Part shown: piece by piece, positions 1 through 7,920 of the stretch
Layout of the letters: every line of letters starts with the position of its first letter
Numbering within the stretch: the stretch's first letter is position 1
Assembly: GCA_049511115.1 (NCBI GenBank)
Contig: JBEKYH010000042.1
Span: 1 to 17,514, forward strand
Source of the DNA: JBEKYH01 sp049511115
Lineage (GTDB): Bacteria; Planctomycetota; Phycisphaerae; Tepidisphaerales; Tepidisphaeraceae
Reading direction: 5' to 3'
Length of the DNA: 17,514 nucleotides
Program-made: the position numbers and the translations under genes
The notes under the pieces: generated by a model
Databases searched by the model: none
Told to the model about the DNA's origin: nothing
The model's input: the letters and a program-made list of their open reading frames with translations, nothing else

Positions 1-25
1 TCGAGCCATGCGTTCCGCGTGAATC

Positions 26-56
26 TGTTCCAAAGTGTTCCAAACTGTTCCGTTCC
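26..56. repeat. 10-bp tandem repeat (TGTTCCAAA-type)
   Basis: The unit TGTTCCAAA occurs at 26-34 and 36-44, and its first six bases recur at 46-51, followed by GTTCC at 52-56. The period is exactly 10 bp, about one helical turn, so repeated protein contacts on one face of the DNA are possible. No gene is visible from 1 to 163 apart from the terminator at 94-128. The repeat lies just beyond that terminator, so it may belong to a gene outside the window to the left. The repetition is directly visible; any function is inference. Confidence 0.5.
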
Positions 57-93
57 CCGCCCCCACTCCCCCCATTGCTTTGTGTCCGCGCAT

Positions 94-128
94 AAAAAGG
101 CCCCGCTCATCACGCTGATGGCGGGGCC
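94..128 (-). terminator. Rho-independent terminator of the polyglycine-protein gene
   Basis: Read on the minus strand, GGCCCCGC (128-121) pairs perfectly with GCGGGGCC (106-99). The stem continues inward with CATCA/TGATG (120-116 with 112-108) around a short loop, with one bulged base at 107. Five T residues follow (98-94). It lies 36 nt past the stop codon of the minus-strand gene at 164-736, as expected for its transcription end. Confidence 0.9.
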
Positions 129-163
129 GCTTGCTTGGCATAATCCCAAGTCGATTTCTAGTT

Positions 164-736
164 TCACGGAGCCGGCGCTGTCGTCGGGGCCGCCGCCGCG
201 GGGGGGGCACCGCCGCCGCCGCCGCCGCCACCACCGCCGCCGCGACCGGGGGCGAGGGTAAGGGTGACTTCCGCAGCAGGCGCGTCGGCCGCAACGGTTA
301 CGGTTCCGCGGCCGCGAAGGGTGCCGTCGCCGGAACGAGCGGTGACATTATACGGAGCGGTCTGGACGGGAATATTGGAGAGCGTCACCGTGCCGGTGTC
401 GTCGGTTGTGCCGGTTGCAATCGGGGTTCCGCGGCCTCGACCGCCGCCGCCTCCACCACCACCGCCGCCGCCTCCACCCGCGGCTGCTCCTGCTCCTCCG
501 CCACCGCCGCCACCACCCCCGCCGCCGCGACGACCGCGGGCGCGGGTGATGGAAACCGTCGCGCCCGAGGCCGGCTTGCCGTCCTCGCCGTTAACGGTGA
601 CCTTGACCGAGCCCATGGGCTGGGTCGTCGGCTGTGTTGCGGGCGCGGCATCCTGCGCCGACGCCGCGGCATCAAAAACGATGGCCATCGCCCCTAAGGC
701 GAGGACCGGGACCAACCATCTAAGCCAAACTGACAT
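164..736 (-). CDS. Secreted carboxypeptidase-regulatory-like domain protein with polyglycine runs
   Basis: A 190-residue protein. The start at 736 is chosen because GGGAGG lies about 8 nt upstream and the product then opens with a signal peptide (MSVWLRW, hydrophobic core to about residue 21, likely cleavage at ASA|QD near residue 27). A Thr/Gln/Pro linker (residues 30-41) follows. The pattern VKVTVNGEDGKPASGATVSI (44-63), then TTDDTGTVTLSNIP, YNVTAR and a final EVTLTL strand fits a carboxypeptidase regulatory-like/transthyretin-type beta sandwich. Two glycine runs of about a dozen residues each sit between its first strands, and a third lies before an Ala/Pro/Thr-rich C-terminus. No catalytic motif is visible. 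A role as a cell-envelope or exported binding module is inference. A start at 808 is possible but lacks a ribosome binding site and would bury the signal peptide. Confidence 0.75.
   Translation of the reverse strand: MSVWLRWLVPVLALGAMAIVFDAAASAQDAAPATQPTTQPMGSVKVTVNGEDGKPASGATVSITRARGRRGGGGGGGGGGGAGAAAGGGGGGGGGGGGGRGRGTPIATGTTDDTGTVTLSNIPVQTAPYNVTARSGDGTLRGRGTVTVAADAPAAEVTLTLAPGRGGGGGGGGGGGAPPAAAAPTTAPAP
430..535 (-). repeat. GGN-repeat tract encoding polyglycine
   Basis: On the plus strand this reads as near-continuous CCG/CCA/CCT triplets, with a second similar block at about 198-245. On the minus strand it encodes two glycine runs, broken by a short Ala/Gly stretch, plus flanking Arg/Gly residues. 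Mixed third positions show it is not a pure trinucleotide slip, but such tracts can change length by recombination or polymerase slippage. Confidence 0.7.
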
Positions 737-1077
737 GATCAAATCCTCCCAAGGCGAGGGGCTTAACCCCCGCCAAAATTTATGGTCGCGCCCCGCACGG
801 CAGGGCATGTCAATGTCCTTATACCGGCGTAGCGTAAAAACGTGGCGGGATTCATCCTTTTTTCATGGGGCGGACCCGGTGAAGGCTGCGCCAGCGCGGT
901 TATCGGTCAATTCCGCCGGAACGGGGCGATCCCTCTTTGTTAAATGGTAATGCCTGCACGGGGAGAAAACGGCGGCAATTTCAAACAACAGGGCCCGGCA
1001 GCGGCAAAAATACGCCCCATGTGTTGGCGGCAACTTAGGGGGCCTGTCTTCTGGGCCGATAGATTTCCGGAGACATC
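737..1077. other. Divergent intergenic region
   Basis: These 341 bp separate the minus-strand polyglycine-protein gene from the plus-strand pil operon and must hold both promoters. On the minus strand, GGGAGG near 741-750 is the ribosome binding site of the 736 start. TTGACA (813-808, minus) and TATAAG (823-818, minus) are hexamer-like, but neither has a correctly spaced partner. On the plus strand, CCGGAGA just before 1078 is a modest ribosome binding site for pilM. I see no convincing promoter, RNA gene or further coding sequence here. Confidence 0.5.
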
Positions 1078-2280
1078 ATGCTCGGACTGGTACAGAATTG
1101 GTTTGGCCCCCGCGTTAACCCGATCGGCGTGGACTTTGGCACGGACTGTCTGCGTCTGGCTCAGGTGCAGTGGGTGGAGACGGACTGGCGGCTCATCGCG
1201 GCGGCCAGCGCGGAGGTTCCCGCCAATATCCGCCGCGACGAGCCGGCAAGGTGGAACTTCTTCGCCCAATCCATGCGGGATCTGCTGATTTCCGGCAAAT
1301 TTCACGGCCGCACGGTCATGCTCGGCCTTCCCGCCGCCGGCATGTTTATCCAGCACCTTCGCCTGGCGAAAATGGACGACGCCGAATTCGCCCGGGCCCT
1401 CCCCTGGGAGGCGCGCGGCAAAATCCCCCTTGATCCGGCCCAGGCGGTGCTTCGCCATCTGATGGCCGGCGAAGTGTACGTCGATCAGGAGCCGCGCAAC
1501 GAGGTCATCCTGCTGGCCGCCCATAAGAAAACTGTCGAGCAGTTATTGGCCGCCTCGGCCAAGGCGCGGCTTGATGTGGTCGGCATGAACGTCGAGCCGA
1601 CGGCTATTCTGGATTGTTTCACGCAGGTCTACCGCCGCTCCTCCGACGCGGAAATAACCAACTTCTTCGTGGACATCGGCGCCGCCGGAACGCGCGCGGT
1701 TATCACCCGCGGGCGGGAGATTCTATTTGCCCGGGTCGTCAACATCGGCGGCGATCAATTCACCGCGGCCGTGGCCGAGCAATTCGCCTTTTCCGCGAGC
1801 GAGGCGCGGGCGCTGCGAATCACGATGGCCGCGCCGCAGCCCGTCGCCGATCGCAACGCCATAACGCAGGCTCCGCCGGCGGATGAATCAGATTCACCCC
1901 GCAAGCGCATGGAAGAGGCGATGGCGCCGCTGATCGCCAAATTGGTCGAAGAACTGGACCTTTGCCGCCGCTATTACGAGGCGACCTTCCCGGCCAGGCC
2001 GGCCGACCGGCTGGTTTTCATCGGCGGCGAATCGCGTCATCGCTGGCTGTGCCAGCGCGTCGCCCAGGGTCTGGGCCTGGCCGCACAATTGGGAGATCCC
2101 CTGTGCCGCATGAGCAAGCGCTGTGATGCCGGGATCGAAAGCGGCATCGACCGCCGCCAACCGCAACCGTCGTGGGCCGTCGCCATCGGGCTGAGCATGG
2201 GCTCACCGTCGGACGAACAACTCGCCGCCGCAGCCGAGCGGGGCGCAGCGTATTCCAGGAGTACAAATGAACGCGCCTAA
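1078..2280 (+). CDS. pilM: PilM-like actin-fold pilus assembly ATPase
   Basis: A 400-residue protein with the actin/FtsA-like nucleotide-binding pattern of PilM. It has phosphate-1 motif IGVDFGT (residues 16-22), phosphate-2 motif FVDIGAAGT (197-205) and adenosine-site motif VFIGGES (313-319). In type IV pili, PilM is cytoplasmic, binds the short N-terminal tail of PilN and links the PilN/PilO membrane complex to the motors. It is first in the operon, and its end overlaps pilN by 14 nt. The length is somewhat above the roughly 350 residues usual for PilM, with extra C-terminal residues. The start is preceded by CGGAGA. The family call is strong; identity as PilM and not a GspL cytoplasmic domain rests on the separate pilN that follows. 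Confidence 0.9.
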   Translation: MLGLVQNWFGPRVNPIGVDFGTDCLRLAQVQWVETDWRLIAAASAEVPANIRRDEPARWNFFAQSMRDLLISGKFHGRTVMLGLPAAGMFIQHLRLAKMDDAEFARALPWEARGKIPLDPAQAVLRHLMAGEVYVDQEPRNEVILLAAHKKTVEQLLAASAKARLDVVGMNVEPTAILDCFTQVYRRSSDAEITNFFVDIGAAGTRAVITRGREILFARVVNIGGDQFTAAVAEQFAFSASEARALRITMAAPQPVADRNAITQAPPADESDSPRKRMEEAMAPLIAKLVEELDLCRRYYEATFPARPADRLVFIGGESRHRWLCQRVAQGLGLAAQLGDPLCRMSKRCDAGIESGIDRRQPQPSWAVAIGLSMGSPSDEQLAAAAERGAAYSRSTNERA

Positions 2281-2968
2281 TCAATTGAGTTTTCTCCCCG
2301 AGGATTATCTGGCCCGCAAGGCCCAGCGGCGGACCAACGTGATCTGCGCCATCCTGTCGGGGATCGTCATGGCGGCGATCGGATCGGCCTTCAGCCTCAC
2401 GGAAAAGATGAGCCGCCAGGCCGACGCCGAACACGCCCGCGTCGATCAGGAATACGCCGACGCGGCGCGTGAGATCGAGCAGGTTCAGCTCGTCGAGCAA
2501 AAGCAGCGCAAGATGGCGCGGCAGGCGGAACTGGCTTCGAGCCTGCTGGAGAAAATTCCCCGCAGCAACATCCTGGCGGAGATCACCAATGCCGTGCCGG
2601 ACAACGTGACGCTGGTTGAATTCAGCCTGATCAGCAATCGCAAATCGTCCCCCGCCCCGGCCCCGGTCCAGAACGGAAAGAACAACACCGAACCGCCCGC
2701 CCCCGAGCCGATTGCCTACGACGTGAATCTGCGCGTCACCGGCGTGGCGGCCAACGACGTGCAGGTTGCCGAGTTTATCCGCAACCTGAGCCAGAGCCCG
2801 CTGTTCACGGATGTGAACCTGATTATCAGCGACGAATTGACGGTTGAAAACGAAAAGGTCCGCCATTTCCAGGTGGAAATGGGACTGAATCCCAACCCCG
2901 ACCTGTCGCACCTGGGCCAGCATCCCGGGGGCAACAGCGTGACGAGCATCGACGTGCCGACGAATTGA
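2267..2968 (+). CDS. pilN: PilN-like inner-membrane pilus assembly protein
   Basis: A 233-residue bitopic protein. The short cytoplasmic N-terminus contains LSFLPEDYL (residues 7-15), in the place where PilN carries its conserved PilM-binding motif (INLLP in classical PilN). One transmembrane helix (about 24-43) is followed by a charged helix likely to form a coiled coil (about 44-100). The periplasmic part contains VPDNVTLVEFSLI, typical of the PilN ferredoxin-like domain, and a Pro-rich insert near residues 126-146. PilN pairs with PilO to form the periplasmic alignment complex. The ATG is preceded by CCAGGAG with good spacing and lies inside the end of pilM, so translation is probably coupled. 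Confidence 0.88.
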   Translation: MNAPNQLSFLPEDYLARKAQRRTNVICAILSGIVMAAIGSAFSLTEKMSRQADAEHARVDQEYADAAREIEQVQLVEQKQRKMARQAELASSLLEKIPRSNILAEITNAVPDNVTLVEFSLISNRKSSPAPAPVQNGKNNTEPPAPEPIAYDVNLRVTGVAANDVQVAEFIRNLSQSPLFTDVNLIISDELTVENEKVRHFQVEMGLNPNPDLSHLGQHPGGNSVTSIDVPTN

Positions 2969-3028
2969 AATCCAATGCAAGCGAGGCTCAACGAAAATGA
3001 AATGAGCCGTCGCCAGATGAGGTGAATC

Positions 3029-3583
3029 ATGCGTTTAGGCGCCCGCGAAATATTGTTCCTGATGGTCATCCTCGGCGTGCTGGCCAGTTCGTACTTTTTG
3101 ATTTTCTCCAAGGCCAACGCCCGGCTGCAGGCCACCAAGGACGACACCCTGGCCAAGCAGCACGCCCTGGCGGACCTGCGCACGGAAACGACCGGCATCG
3201 TCGATTTGAATCGCAAGATCGATGACTTGCAGGCGGCGATTAAGATTTTTGACTCCAAGCTGCCCGCGCAGCGCGACGTGGACACGATCCTGCAGCAGAT
3301 TTCGCAGATCAGCCAGTCGGCCGGCCTGACCACGCGAACGGTCAAGCCTTCCAAATCCGAAACCACGGCCAATTACAGCGAGGAGCCGATCGATCTGACC
3401 CTGAGCGGCGACTACAAGGGCTTCTACCAGTTCATGCTCGACCTGGAAAAGCTGCCGCGCCTCACGCGCGTGACGCAGATGCGGCTGACCAAGCTGAACG
3501 GAACGGAAGGCCAGATGACGGCGGACGTGACCCTGAGCATTTATTTCGCGCCGGACATTCAAACCAGCGCGTCGGCGCAATAA
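3029..3583 (+). CDS. pilO: PilO-like inner-membrane pilus assembly protein
   Basis: A 184-residue protein with one N-terminal transmembrane helix (about residues 8-26), a long coiled-coil segment (about 27-80) and a C-terminal domain with PIDLTLSGDYKGFYQFMLDLE, the characteristic PilO sequence. PilO heterodimerises with PilN through the coiled coil and ferredoxin-like domains and links to the PilP-type protein. It follows pilN after 60 nt with no gene between. GATGAGGTGA just upstream supplies the ribosome binding site. The size is close to the usual 180-210 residues. Confidence 0.9.
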   Translation: MRLGAREILFLMVILGVLASSYFLIFSKANARLQATKDDTLAKQHALADLRTETTGIVDLNRKIDDLQAAIKIFDSKLPAQRDVDTILQQISQISQSAGLTTRTVKPSKSETTANYSEEPIDLTLSGDYKGFYQFMLDLEKLPRLTRVTQMRLTKLNGTEGQMTADVTLSIYFAPDIQTSASAQ

Positions 3584-3619
3584 CCCCACCATAGCACTCA
3601 GCAACGGGGAGAGTATTCC

Positions 3620-4303
3620 ATGAATCTATTCAATCCATCGGATCCGAGTGACCAGCCGGAAGACTTTAACGCCGACATGCTCGACCCCGGCGCCGACGAT
3701 GTGGTGCCCGAGGGAGACCTTGTCGCACCGCCGAAGCGGCGCAGGATCGACGGCAGCAGTCTGCTGCTGTTCGGGTTGATCGCCTCGGTGTGCGGCGCGA
3801 CCTATATCATGGTCAAGGTGGCCGGCGGCAACCAGATCGGCTTTAACACCGCCGTCGCCAGCGCGAACTCGACCATCAAGAGTTTCCTGACCGGCGGCGT
3901 TCCCAATCTCCGCCAGAGCATCCTGATGGAGCGCGACACGGAAAAAGTGGTCTCCCAGTTCAACTCCTATCCTTCGGCGCACCAGGTGCCTGCCAGCGAT
4001 TTGAAGGGAAACCCCTTCGGCGTTGAGGAGATCAAGCAGACTCCCACTGTGGCATTATCCGAAGACGCCAGCAAGCGCCTCGAAGAGCAGCAGCGCCAGG
4101 ACGCCGAGCGCGTGGCGGCGGGGTTGAAATTGGAATCGGTGGTCTTCGGCTCCCACAGCGCCTGCATGATTAATGGAAAGACGTTTGCCGTCGGCCAGCG
4201 CGGCGACTCGTTCACCGTGGAGAAGATTCTTCCCGACAGCGTGTGGGTCCAGATCGGGCCTCTCCAGAAGGAACTCAAGATGACTCCACCGTCATTGCAA
4301 TAG
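3620..4303 (+). CDS. PilP/GspB-like bitopic protein of the pilus inner-membrane complex
   Basis: A 227-residue protein with an acidic cytoplasmic tail (1-38), basic KRRR (39-42), one transmembrane helix (about 46-66) and a variable helical periplasmic region. The C-terminal domain (about 169-221) contains VVFGSHSACMINGKTFAVGQ and ILPDSVWVQIG. This resembles the small beta domain shared by GspB, GspC-HR and PilP (value-INGK-large G pattern). Its place directly after pilO is where pilP normally stands. PilP is usually a lipoprotein, but no lipobox is present; the transmembrane anchor is more like GspB or GspC. The likely role is linking the PilN/PilO complex to the secretin. GGGGAGAG precedes the ATG. 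The domain call is moderate; the exact orthologue is uncertain. Confidence 0.7.
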   Translation: MNLFNPSDPSDQPEDFNADMLDPGADDVVPEGDLVAPPKRRRIDGSSLLLFGLIASVCGATYIMVKVAGGNQIGFNTAVASANSTIKSFLTGGVPNLRQSILMERDTEKVVSQFNSYPSAHQVPASDLKGNPFGVEEIKQTPTVALSEDASKRLEEQQRQDAERVAAGLKLESVVFGSHSACMINGKTFAVGQRGDSFTVEKILPDSVWVQIGPLQKELKMTPPSLQ

Positions 4304-4333
4304 AGAAGCGGGAAATTTTGCCGGGAAGATTTG

Positions 4334-6841
4334 ATGCTGCGCAGGCGACCTAACGCGTCATCCGTTGCCTTGGAGGAGGCCAAGCCCCCAGCGAGGGCGG
4401 TGTTTCCGCGCAGATTCGAAACTGCGGCGGACGTCGCCGTGGCAACGCCTGGCGTTGAAGCGCCTGAGGTGGATGAGCCGGCCGTTGAAGATCCGGTCAT
4501 CGACGAGCCCGCCGCCCAAGCCCCGGTCGTCGAACCACCCCCCCCTGAACCGCCTGCCGTTGAAGCTCGCGCTGCCGAAGCGCCCGCGGTTGACGCCCCT
4601 GCCGTCGAAACACCGGCCCCGGCAGCGCCCGCTGCTGAAGGGCGCATTGCTGAAGCGCCTGGCGCTGAATCGCCGGCGATTGGATCGCCTGTCGCTGAAG
4701 CGCCGGCCAATGAACCGCCCGTTGTTGAAGCGGCCGCCGTTGCAGCGCCTGCTGCGGAAACTGCTGCTGCGGAAGCTCCTGCTATTCCAGAGCCGGTCGC
4801 GGAAACGCCTGTTGTTGACGCGCCTGCGGTCGAAGCGCCTGTCACTGACGCGCCCGCGATTGAAACGGCCGCCGCTGAAACGCCCGCCGTTGAAACGCCC
4901 GCGGCTGGGGCGCCTGCCGCGGAAAGGCCCGCGGCTGAAACACCCGTCGTTGAAACGCCAGTAGTTGAAACGCCCGTGGCTGGAGCACCCGTCGTTGAAA
5001 CGCCCGTGGCTGGGGCGCCTGCCGCTGAAGCGCCTCTCGAAGCCGCCGCGAAAACGGGCGAAATTCCTAAACCCGCCGAATCCAGCGAGACAAACGATTC
5101 GGCGGAACCCGAACCCGAGCCGCTTTGGAAACCAACGGAAGCCAAGGCCCGCATCAGCGTGGAACAACTTTTGCTGCAGCGCGGCGTTGTCAGCGCCGAG
5201 CAGCTTACGCAGGCCCAATCCGTCGCCCTGCAGACGCCCGGCCGCAGCATCGCCGCGATTCTGCTGGGGATGTCCGCGGCCAACGAGGCACAAATCCTTT
5301 CGGCGCTGGCCGAAACGCTCGGCCTGCCTTTTGAGACACCGCAGGCTTCGGAAGTCGATCCGGCCGTATTCTCGCTGCTCCAGCCCGATTACATCCGGCG
5401 CCGCATGGTGCTGCCGCTGCGCAAGGAAGGCCGCGTTGTCGTGGTCGGCATGCCCGATCCGACCAACGTCTTCCTGCTCGATGAAATAAAGCGCCGCACC
5501 CGTAGCGAGCTGCGCGTGGTGGTGGTCACTCCCGCCGACGTCAACCGCATCTGCGAGCAGATCACCACGGACGCCGTCGACGTCGAAGTCGACAAAATCA
5601 TCAAGGACATGGCCGAAGACGACGTGCAGGTCGTCGAGACCAGCAAGGAAGAAGTCACGGATCTGGCCAAGATGGGCAGCGAATCGCCCATCATCCGCTT
5701 CGTCAATTACCTCATCTTCGACGCCATCAAGCAGTCGGCCAGCGATATCCACATCGAGCCCAAGGAAAAAGAGCTGAAGGTGCGTTACCGCATCGACGGG
5801 GTGCTCGTCGAGGCGATGACTCCGCCCAAGACCATGCACGCCGCCGTGGTGTCGCGCTTGAAGATCATGGCCAATCTCGACATCGCCGAGCGGCGCCTAC
5901 CGCAGGACGGCCGCATCCGGGCGGTCGTGCATACGCGCAAAGTCGATCTCCGCGTCAGCACGCTTCCCACCGCCGCCGGCGAAAAGTGCGTGCTGCGAAT
6001 TCTCGACAACCGGTCCATCAACGTCCCCCTGGAGGAGCTCGGTTTTGGCGAGGACGCTTTGACCATCTGGAAGCGCCAGATCATGCAGCCGCACGGCATT
6101 TTGCTGGTCACCGGCCCGACCGGCAGCGGAAAAACCACCACGCTCTATTCCTCCCTGCGCTGCATGGACGGCAACAAGCTCAACATCAGCACCGTCGAAG
6201 ACCCCATCGAATATCACCTGCAGGCGGCCAATCAGGTGCAGGTTCACGACAAGATCGGCATGAGCTTCGCCGCGGCCCTGCGCAGTCTTTTGCGGCAGGA
6301 CCCCGACGTGGTGATGGTGGGCGAAATTCGCGATGCAGAGACCGCGCGCATCGCCGTGCAGGCGGCCCTTACAGGGCACCTCGTGCTCAGCACGCTGCAC
6401 ACCAACGATGCGCCGGCCTCCATTACGCGTCTCATCAACATCGGCGTCGAGCCTTATCTCATCAGCGCCGCCGTCAATGCCATCATGGCCCAGCGGCTGG
6501 TGCGCAAAGTCTGCAGCCACTGCAAGGAAGAATTCCACCCGTCCGACGAGATGCGCGAATTCCTGACCATGCAGGGGTTCAATGCCGAGGCAACCTGGCG
6601 CGGCAAGGGCTGCGATCGCTGCCGCCGCACCGGCTACTCGGGCCGTCTGGGAATTTACGAATTGCTGGTCATGGACGACTGGCTGCGCGATCAGGTGACG
6701 CGCAATCCCGACGTGACGCACCTGCGCAAGCTCTGCCGCGAGCGCGGCCTGGTCACGTTGCGCGACGACGGGTTCAAAAAGGTCGTCAAGGGCCTCACCA
6801 CGGTGGATGAGATTCTGAGAGTCACTGAGAACGCACTATGA
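4334..6841 (+). CDS. pilB: PilB/GspE-type extension ATPase with a long Ala/Pro/Glu N-terminus
   Basis: An 835-residue hexameric motor ATPase that powers pilus extension. The ATG at 4334 fits GGGAAG better than the in-frame TTG at 4331. Residues about 34-245 are low-complexity Ala/Pro/Val/Glu repeats. An MshEN domain follows (about 274-415), then the catalytic core: SASDIHIEP, Walker A GPTGSGKT (594-601), an Asp-box region around TVEDPIEYH, Walker B VVMVGEIRD (659-667) and the His box around TGHLVLSTLHTND. Four cysteines (727, 730, 760, 763) form the CxxC...CxxC zinc site usual in PilB/GspE. Without the N-terminal extension the length matches ordinary PilB (about 560-580). The gene overlaps pilT by 4 nt (ATGA). 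All catalytic motifs are intact, so an active motor is expected. Confidence 0.95.
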   Translation: MLRRRPNASSVALEEAKPPARAVFPRRFETAADVAVATPGVEAPEVDEPAVEDPVIDEPAAQAPVVEPPPPEPPAVEARAAEAPAVDAPAVETPAPAAPAAEGRIAEAPGAESPAIGSPVAEAPANEPPVVEAAAVAAPAAETAAAEAPAIPEPVAETPVVDAPAVEAPVTDAPAIETAAAETPAVETPAAGAPAAERPAAETPVVETPVVETPVAGAPVVETPVAGAPAAEAPLEAAAKTGEIPKPAESSETNDSAEPEPEPLWKPTEAKARISVEQLLLQRGVVSAEQLTQAQSVALQTPGRSIAAILLGMSAANEAQILSALAETLGLPFETPQASEVDPAVFSLLQPDYIRRRMVLPLRKEGRVVVVGMPDPTNVFLLDEIKRRTRSELRVVVVTPADVNRICEQITTDAVDVEVDKIIKDMAEDDVQVVETSKEEVTDLAKMGSESPIIRFVNYLIFDAIKQSASDIHIEPKEKELKVRYRIDGVLVEAMTPPKTMHAAVVSRLKIMANLDIAERRLPQDGRIRAVVHTRKVDLRVSTLPTAAGEKCVLRILDNRSINVPLEELGFGEDALTIWKRQIMQPHGILLVTGPTGSGKTTTLYSSLRCMDGNKLNISTVEDPIEYHLQAANQVQVHDKIGMSFAAALRSLLRQDPDVVMVGEIRDAETARIAVQAALTGHLVLSTLHTNDAPASITRLINIGVEPYLISAAVNAIMAQRLVRKVCSHCKEEFHPSDEMREFLTMQGFNAEATWRGKGCDRCRRTGYSGRLGIYELLVMDDWLRDQVTRNPDVTHLRKLCRERGLVTLRDDGFKKVVKGLTTVDEILRVTENAL
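4433..5070 (+). repeat. Degenerate repeat tract encoding the Ala/Pro/Glu N-terminus of PilB
   Basis: Units of about 9-15 nt such as GTTGAAACGCCC and GCTGAAGCGCCT are tiled through this stretch. Longer direct copies are visible: CACCCGTCGTTGAAACGCC at 4941-4959 and 4986-5004 (45 nt apart), and GTTGAAACGCCCGTGGCTGG at 4964-4983 and 4994-5013 (30 nt apart). Offsets are multiples of 15 nt, so length changes keep the frame. The more perfect copies cluster near the 3' end, suggesting recent local duplication there. Confidence 0.8.
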
Positions 6842-7890
6842 TTCATGACATTCTTCGCAAAGCCGTTTCCATCAAGGCCAGCGACGTGCACATCAACGTC
6901 GGCGCCCCGCCGCTGTTTCGCGTGCACACGGTCGTTTCCCCCAGCGAATTCCCGGTGATTAACGCGGAAACTTCCGCGAAGGTCGCCCGCGCGATGATGG
7001 GCGAAAAGCGCTGGGCCGAATTCCAGGAGCTTCGCGACTCCGACTTCAGCTACGAAATCCCCGGCGTCAGCCGCTTCCGCGTGAACGCCCACTATCAGCG
7101 CAACAGCGTGGCCCTGTCGATTCGAACCATCAACGACAACATCCGCCCGCTGGATCAGCTCTTCCTGCCCGAGGTGGTGACCAAGCTCACCTATCTGCCG
7201 CGCGGCTTGATATTGGTGACCGGCCCGACCGGCAGCGGCAAGAGCACCACGTTGGCCGCGATGATCGACGCCATTAATCGCCGCGAGCCGGAGCACATCA
7301 TCACGCTGGAAGACCCGATTGAATACATGCTGGTCAGCTCCAAATCGTGCATCGAGCAGCGCGAGGTGGGCAGTGACGTGCCGGATTTTGCCAGCGGCCT
7401 GCGCCATGCCCTTCGCCAGGACCCGGACACGATTCTGGTCGGTGAAATGCGCGATCTGGAAACGACCAGCGCCGCCATCACTGCCGCGGAAACCGGCCAC
7501 CTGGTCTTCAGCACGCTGCACACGGTCAACGCTCCCCAGACCCTGGAGCGCATCATCGATATTTACCCCAGCGACCAGCAGAACCAGATCCGGTCGATGC
7601 TGGCCAACACGCTGGCGGCCGTGGTGAGCCAGACGCTGATCAAGCGCAAGGACGAACCGGGCATGATTCCCGCCGTGGAGATCATGCTGTGCACGCCGGC
7701 CGTGCGAAACTGCATTCGTGAAAACCGGATCTTTGAAATCGCCAACGTGATCGAAACCAGCCGGGCCCTGGGAATGCAAACGCTCGATAGCTCGATCAAG
7801 CAGTTGTACGTCAACGGATACATCAGCCGGGACGACGCCCTCGCATTGGCGGCGCACCCGGAAAAACTGGAGCGGGCGCTGGTTGCTTAA
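6838..7890 (+). CDS. pilT: PilT-type retraction ATPase
   Basis: A 350-residue hexameric ATPase that drives pilus retraction. It shows the N-terminal KASDVHINVG segment, Walker A GPTGSGKS (residues 129-136), Asp-box segment LEDPIEY, Walker B ILVGEMRD (199-206) and His box TGHLVFSTLHT. Near the C-terminus is AVRNCIRE (288-295), the PilT signature usually written AIRNLIRE, which separates PilT from PilB. There is no tetracysteine zinc site and no MshEN domain, as expected. The start overlaps the pilB stop in an ATGA, so expression of the two motors is probably coupled. Length is typical (about 345-380). Its presence favours a true, retractable type IV pilus over a pure secretion system. Confidence 0.95.
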   Translation: MIHDILRKAVSIKASDVHINVGAPPLFRVHTVVSPSEFPVINAETSAKVARAMMGEKRWAEFQELRDSDFSYEIPGVSRFRVNAHYQRNSVALSIRTINDNIRPLDQLFLPEVVTKLTYLPRGLILVTGPTGSGKSTTLAAMIDAINRREPEHIITLEDPIEYMLVSSKSCIEQREVGSDVPDFASGLRHALRQDPDTILVGEMRDLETTSAAITAAETGHLVFSTLHTVNAPQTLERIIDIYPSDQQNQIRSMLANTLAAVVSQTLIKRKDEPGMIPAVEIMLCTPAVRNCIRENRIFEIANVIETSRALGMQTLDSSIKQLYVNGYISRDDALALAAHPEKLERALVA

Positions 7891-7920
7891 TTCAATTGGT
7901 AAACCGTCGAGGAACGTGCC

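Noticed and set aside
784..823. Minus-strand promoter candidates TTGACA and TATAAG upstream of the polyglycine gene
   Set aside because: TTGACA is 23 nt from the nearest A/T-rich hexamer (CATAAA), and TATAAG has no -35 at proper distance. Neither pairs into a convincing promoter.
264..950. Plus-strand open frame with long polyproline runs
   Set aside because: It is the antisense image of the polyglycine gene. The minus-strand frame has a signal peptide, a ribosome binding site and a terminator; this one has none.
4433..5070. CRISPR-like array
   Set aside because: The repeats are short, degenerate, unspaced and in frame with pilB codons, so they encode a protein tract.
3967..5283. 438-codon minus-strand open frame with Gly/Ala/Ser/Thr repeats
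   Set aside because: It lies opposite the repetitive part of pilB and the end of the PilP-like gene, and its repeats merely mirror the Ala/Pro/Glu codons. It has no ribosome binding site or recognisable domain.
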